A stretch of DNA of 64,000 nucleotides from Streptomyces xanthochromogenes. GTDB taxonomy: Bacteria; Actinomycetota; Actinomycetes; Streptomycetales; Streptomycetaceae. Within the stretch, counting starts at the first letter, position 1. The number at the start of each line of letters is the position of its first letter. The notes under the pieces were generated by a model. The model saw only the letters and a program-made list of their open reading frames with translations, did not search any database and was not told the origin of the DNA. Location of the stretch: contig NZ_BMUZ01000006.1 of the NCBI RefSeq assembly GCF_014650455.1, positions 1 to 64,000 on the forward strand. The letters are read 5' to 3'. The translations under genes were made by a program, and so were the position numbers. This document shows positions 60,384 through 64,000 of the stretch, piece by piece.

Positions 60384-61175
60384 ATGCCCAAAAACACCGC
60401 ACGCTCCATACGCACGCGGGCCGCCGCGGGCCTGTCCACCGTCGCCGCACTGACCCTGACCCTGGCCGGCTGCGGCCAGGACTCCACCTCTCCCGAGGAG
60501 GCCCGCGGCCAGGCGCCCGCCGGCAGCGTGGCGAAGGCGGCCGGAGCCGGCGCGCCAGGCGCGGTGGACTGCGCGACGGCGAAGTGCATCGCCCTGACCT
60601 TCGACGCGGGGCCGGGCCCGCACACGCCCCGGCTCCTGGACATCCTCGCGGAGAAGAAGGTGCACGCCACCTTCTTCCTCCTGGGCAAGAGGCACGTGGA
60701 CACCTACCCGGAGACCGTCCGCAGGGCGGCAGCCGAGGGACACGAGATCGCCAACCACACCTGGACGCACCGCCGTCTCGACCAGCTGAAGCCGGGCGAG
60801 ATCCGCTCGGAGCTCGACCGCACCCAGCAGGCGGTCAAGGCCATCACCGGCCATGAGCCCACGCTGATGCGCCCGCCGCAGGGCCGTACCAACAACGACG
60901 TGAAGGCCGTCACCAAGGAGCTCGGACTCTCCCAGGTGCTGTGGAGCGCCACCGCCAAGGACTACGACACCACCGACAGCGCGCTGATCAAGGAGCGCAT
61001 CCTGAACCAGGCCGGACGCGACGGCATCATCCTGCTGCACGACATCTACGACGGCACCGTGCCCGCCGTACCCGGGATCATCGACGAGCTGAAGCGGCGC
61101 GGATACACCTTCGTGACGGTCCCTCAGCTGCTCGCACCCGGCGCGCCCCGGCCCGGCGCGCTCTACCGGCCGTAG
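60384..61175 (+). CDS. Lipoprotein polysaccharide deacetylase (NodB homology)
   Basis: The 263-aa protein has a lipoprotein signal peptide ending LTLAGC (Cys near residue 30), a short linker, and a NodB domain (about 65-250). Motif 1 reads TFDAGP, where the usual second Asp of T-F-D-D-G-P is Ala. Motif 2 HTWTH is intact, motif 3 reads RPPQG with Gln for Tyr, and the late LLHD His is present. It should act on cell-wall or chitin-type N-acetyl groups. The changes at the metal site make activity less certain. A -10-like TATAGT lies near 60318. Confidence 0.9.
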   Translation: MPKNTARSIRTRAAAGLSTVAALTLTLAGCGQDSTSPEEARGQAPAGSVAKAAGAGAPGAVDCATAKCIALTFDAGPGPHTPRLLDILAEKKVHATFFLLGKRHVDTYPETVRRAAAEGHEIANHTWTHRRLDQLKPGEIRSELDRTQQAVKAITGHEPTLMRPPQGRTNNDVKAVTKELGLSQVLWSATAKDYDTTDSALIKERILNQAGRDGIILLHDIYDGTVPAVPGIIDELKRRGYTFVTVPQLLAPGAPRPGALYRP

Positions 61176-61262
61176 CCTCGGCCCGCGCGTTCCGGTCCCG
61201 CCGACGGACGATTACGCCCACAGCAAGCAGCCTTTCCCGACGGCTCCGCGCGGGGCAGAGTC

Positions 61263-62258
61263 ATGGCCATGAGGGTGCTGATGCTGGGCGGGACGGAGTT
61301 CGTCGGGCGGGCCGTGACCCAGGCCGCGCTCGCACGCGGCCACGAGGTGACGGTCTTCCACCGGGGGCGGCACGAGCCGCCGGCCGGGGTGAGCACGCTG
61401 CACGGCGACCGCACCGCCGACGGCGGCCTCGCGGCGCTCGCGGACGGGGAGTGGGACGTCGTCGTGGACACCTGGTCGCACGCGCCGGCCGCGGTCCGGG
61501 ACACGGCCCGGCTGCTGGCCGGGCGGGCGGGCCGTTACGTGTACGTGTCGAGCCGCTCGGTGCACCCCCATCCGACGCCGGCCGGCGCGGACGAGAGCGC
61601 GCCGGTGGTGACGGGCTCGCCCGACGAGTCGGGCGAGGTGGACTATCCCCGCGCCAAGCGCGGCGGCGAACTGGCGGCGGTACGCGAATTCGGCCTGGAG
61701 GGAGCCCTGTTGGTGCGGGCGGGCCTGATCCTCGGACCGTGGGAGAACATCGGCCGGCTGCCGTGGTGGCTGGGCCGGGCCGCGCGTGGCGGCGAGATGC
61801 TGGCGCCGGGCCCGCGCGATCTGGGCATCCAATACATCGACTGCCGGGACCTGGCGGAGTGGATCCTGAACGCCTCCGAGGCCGGACTAGGCGGCCCGTA
61901 CACCCTCGTCAGTCCGGAGGGTCACGCCACGATGGGCTCGCTCCTCGACGCCTGCGTACGGGTCACCGGGGGCCGGGCGGTGCCGCGCTGGACCGGCCCC
62001 GAGCCGATCCTCGCCGCCGGGATCGAGCCCTGGCAGCACCTTCCGGTGTGGATTCCGCCGGGCGAGCTGCACGACACGATGCACCGCAGCGCCGTCACGA
62101 AGGCGCTGGCAGCCGGACTGCGGTGCCGTCCCGTCGAGGAGACGGTCGCCGACACCTGGACCTGGCTCCGCTCGATCGGTGGCACCGCGCCCCAGCGCGC
62201 CGACCGCCCGCGGGTCGGCCTCGACCCGGCCGTGGAGGCGAGGGTACTGGCCGGCTGA
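61263..62258 (+). CDS. NAD-dependent epimerase/reductase-like extended SDR
   Basis: The 331-aa protein begins with an atypical Rossmann motif MLGGTEFVGRAVTQAAL, followed by VYVSSRSVHPHP near 95 and a Y-P-R-A-K active-site-like segment near 128. This is the pattern of isoflavone-reductase or chloroplast RNA-binding type extended SDRs rather than classical sugar epimerases. Start 61263; a second ATG lies two codons later. Substrate unknown. Confidence 0.87.
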   Translation: MAMRVLMLGGTEFVGRAVTQAALARGHEVTVFHRGRHEPPAGVSTLHGDRTADGGLAALADGEWDVVVDTWSHAPAAVRDTARLLAGRAGRYVYVSSRSVHPHPTPAGADESAPVVTGSPDESGEVDYPRAKRGGELAAVREFGLEGALLVRAGLILGPWENIGRLPWWLGRAARGGEMLAPGPRDLGIQYIDCRDLAEWILNASEAGLGGPYTLVSPEGHATMGSLLDACVRVTGGRAVPRWTGPEPILAAGIEPWQHLPVWIPPGELHDTMHRSAVTKALAAGLRCRPVEETVADTWTWLRSIGGTAPQRADRPRVGLDPAVEARVLAG

Positions 62259-62321
62259 CACCGAGGCCCCCCACCGCACCACAGCGGCCCGGGCGCCCAC
62301 CGCAGCAGTGCTGACGGACCG

Positions 62322-63113
62322 TCAGAGAGGCAGCAGATCAGGGCGCTTGGCCGAGACCGCGTCGCCCGACGACTCGCCGCGCAGCCGTCGCCCGATCCAC
62401 GGCACGAGGTACTCGCGCGCCCAGTGGATGTCGTCGCGCCGCACCTCAAGGGTGCCCCGCGGCGGCAGCGGGGGCCACGGCTGGTCCGGGTCGGCCGGGA
62501 CCTCGAAGCCGAGCACCTGGGCGGCGCGCAGCGCGACCCGGGTGTGCCCCTCGGCGGAGAGGTGCAGCCGGTCGCCGTCCCAGGCGCGCCGGTCCTGAAC
62601 CGACTTGAGCGACCAGAGGTCGAGCACCGGGCAGTCGTAGCGGTCCGCGATGGCCCGCACATGCCCGTTGTACGTCGCGATCTTCCCCCGGAGATGGCGG
62701 AGCAGAGCGACACCCCGCGTGTCGAAGCCCGTGGTCACCATGACCGTGCCGACGGCCGGTTTCAGATCGGCGAGGGCGCGCTCGAACCGCTCGGCCACCT
62801 CGTCCGGGTCCGTACCCGGGCGGATGATGTCGTTGCCGCCCGCACAGAAGCTCACCAGGTCGGGAGCGAGCTCCTTGGCCCTGGGCACCTGGTCCTCGAC
62901 GATCTGGTCGAGGAGCTTGCCCCGGACGGCGAGGTTGGCGTAGCGGAACGTCCCCTCCGGCCGCTGGTCCGCGAGGAGCACGGCGAACCGGTCGGCCCAG
63001 CCGACGAACGTCCCATCGGGTCCGGGGTCGCCGACGCCCTCGGTGAAGCTGTCACCGATCGCCGCGTACGACCCGAACGTGCCGCTGCTGAATGATCTCG
63101 AATCGTCTGCCAC
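62322..63113 (-). CDS. SGNH/GDSL hydrolase
   Basis: The 263-aa protein has the four SGNH blocks: AIGDSFTEGVGD (nucleophile Ser) near residue 19, the Gly of block II near 64, FCAGGNDI (Asn) near 90, and DRLHLSAEGH (Asp/His) near 183. No signal peptide, so a cytoplasmic esterase or lipase is likely. The final 60 residues carry a WPPLPPRG linker and a basic helix. Confidence 0.93.
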   Translation of the reverse strand: MADDSRSFSSGTFGSYAAIGDSFTEGVGDPGPDGTFVGWADRFAVLLADQRPEGTFRYANLAVRGKLLDQIVEDQVPRAKELAPDLVSFCAGGNDIIRPGTDPDEVAERFERALADLKPAVGTVMVTTGFDTRGVALLRHLRGKIATYNGHVRAIADRYDCPVLDLWSLKSVQDRRAWDGDRLHLSAEGHTRVALRAAQVLGFEVPADPDQPWPPLPPRGTLEVRRDDIHWAREYLVPWIGRRLRGESSGDAVSAKRPDLLPL

Positions 63114-63326
63114 GAGTGCTTATCCTCCACCTCGGCAAGTGACCTACGCCACCGTAGGGAGGGGTTGACGGGGGGTGATATAGACCACCCGGTCAGTTCT
63201 CCGAGTTCGGGAATAGGGCGGCGGCAACGCACAACTCGGCCTGGAGACAGGATGGTTGACGCCGTGGAAGGCGTCGCGGACTCACCCCTTGACCTCGACC
63301 GTGCTTCAGGTCGGAGGGTTGGCGGC

Positions 63327-64000
63327 ATGAACAACGACACCGCTTCCAGCCGGGTTCCGCTGTCCGGCTCCGCACTCGACGAGCTCGCCGCGAGCGTGGC
63401 CGGCGCGGCGACGATCGTCGGCATCGGAGGGTCCACCCGCTTCTCCCGGGAGGTCTCCGGCGTGCAGGACCAGCTCCTGCGCCGCCTTGTCCTGCACCAC
63501 GGCTTCCGCGCGCTCGCCCTTCAGGACGGCGCGGGGGCCGGCGCCGAGCTCGACCGCTATGTGCGCGGCGGTGCGGGCTCGGCCGCCGACGCGCTCGCCG
63601 GCGCCTGGCGGCCCCAGCGCACCGAGGAGACGGTCGCCGCCCTGGAGTGGATCCGCGCCTTCAACCGGGACCACCCCGACGATCCCGTACGGGTCTTCGG
63701 AGTCAAGCCCGTTCAGGCCGGGCGGGACGACTACGACGCCGTCCTCGGGTATGTGCGCAGTTCGGCGCCCGGACAACTGGCCGCCGTGGCAGCCCACTTG
63801 GACCCCGTCCGCACCGCCCACGACATCGACGAACACGTGCAGCGGGCCCGGGGCACCCACCCCGGGCGCCCCTTCGCCGAGCGCGCCCGGGACGCGCTCG
63901 CGCTGGTCCGCTCGCTGCCGCGCACCGACGGGTACGACGACGTCCTGGCGCGGCTGCGGCTGATCGTGGACTTCCACGAGCACAGCGTGGCCGGGCGGGG
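63327..64000 (+). CDS. Erythromycin-esterase-like protein, 3' end outside window
   Basis: The 224 visible residues follow the erythromycin-esterase/PRTase-like family: an opening IVGIGGSTRFSREV segment, then LVLHHGFRALALQD, LDRYV, EWIRAFNRDHPDDPVRVFGV and an R-A-R-D-A-x-A-L segment. The active-site pattern G-E-x-x-H-G reads GGSTRF, and the later catalytic Glu position is Gln, so the known Ere acid/His residues are missing. GGAGGG precedes ATG 63327. Reading is open to the window end. Confidence 0.82.
   Translation, partial: MNNDTASSRVPLSGSALDELAASVAGAATIVGIGGSTRFSREVSGVQDQLLRRLVLHHGFRALALQDGAGAGAELDRYVRGGAGSAADALAGAWRPQRTEETVAALEWIRAFNRDHPDDPVRVFGVKPVQAGRDDYDAVLGYVRSSAPGQLAAVAAHLDPVRTAHDIDEHVQRARGTHPGRPFAERARDALALVRSLPRTDGYDDVLARLRLIVDFHEHSVAGR

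Overview
The window is very GC-rich actinobacterial DNA, almost certainly from a Streptomyces chromosome. The evidence is a SARP regulator, a complete conservon, TTA (bldA-type) leucine codons only in secondary-metabolism genes, F420-type PPOX proteins, a LutABC operon, class B FMO and AurF-like oxygenases, and many one-component regulators facing the genes they probably control. There are no rRNA genes, CRISPR arrays, integrases or replication origins. Two tRNA-Pro(GGG) genes are present. The first gene (chorismate synthase) and the last gene (erythromycin-esterase-like) are cut by the window ends.

Region 1 (1-17 kb) is the most unusual part and looks like a specialised-metabolism locus built on the shikimate pathway. 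It holds an extra-looking chorismate synthase, a transposase-derived protein with two of its three catalytic acids lost, a PucR/CdaR-type GAF regulator, a SARP with a TTA codon and a possible frameshift, and a 14-TM MFS exporter with a divergent MmyB-type regulator. It also holds a full-length carboxylic acid reductase (A-T-R, with a TTA codon), an EntD-type phosphopantetheinyl transferase, and phzC-phzD-phzE homologues. PhzC/AroC/PhzE/PhzD would send erythrose-4-P and PEP through chorismate and ADIC to trans-2,3-dihydro-3-hydroxyanthranilate (DHHA). The phenazine-specific genes phzF, phzA/B and phzG are absent. In their place sit a carboxylic acid reductase and its activating PPTase, so the expected product is an aldehyde or alcohol of a DHHA or 3-hydroxyanthranilate type acid rather than a phenazine. 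That product is inferred.

Region 2 (17-44.9 kb) lies between two nearly identical, same-orientation ~185-bp segments, each carrying tRNA-Pro(GGG) and its terminator. It contains DUF309, LutABC lactate oxidation, a P450, and an AgaS/KbaY-type amino-sugar pair with a divergent DeoR regulator. Next come a TetR gene facing a PAP2 plus DMT-transporter pair across a 16-bp-arm palindrome, an AcuI-type reductase, a secreted GH31 glycosidase and a repeat-bearing membrane protein. A redox operon of class B flavin monooxygenase, AurF-like diiron oxygenase and FprB-like ferredoxin reductase follows, then a Na+/H+ antiporter, a GntR regulator with a PEBP protein, and an SDR/LysR divergent pair.

Region 3 (44.9-64 kb) carries a MmcQ-like protein, a Gfo/Idh/MocA oxidoreductase, a 1.36-kb stretch without a convincing gene, and an acyl-CoA-dehydrogenase-like protein lacking the usual catalytic Glu. 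It continues with a conservon (CvnA-B-C-D) plus a GAF protein, a bifunctional penicillin-binding protein, an HSL-type esterase, a cupin with a zinc ribbon, a metallo-beta-lactamase-fold hydrolase, a PPOX protein, a GNAT, a NodB-like lipoprotein deacetylase, an epimerase-like SDR, an SGNH hydrolase and the partial Ere-like gene.
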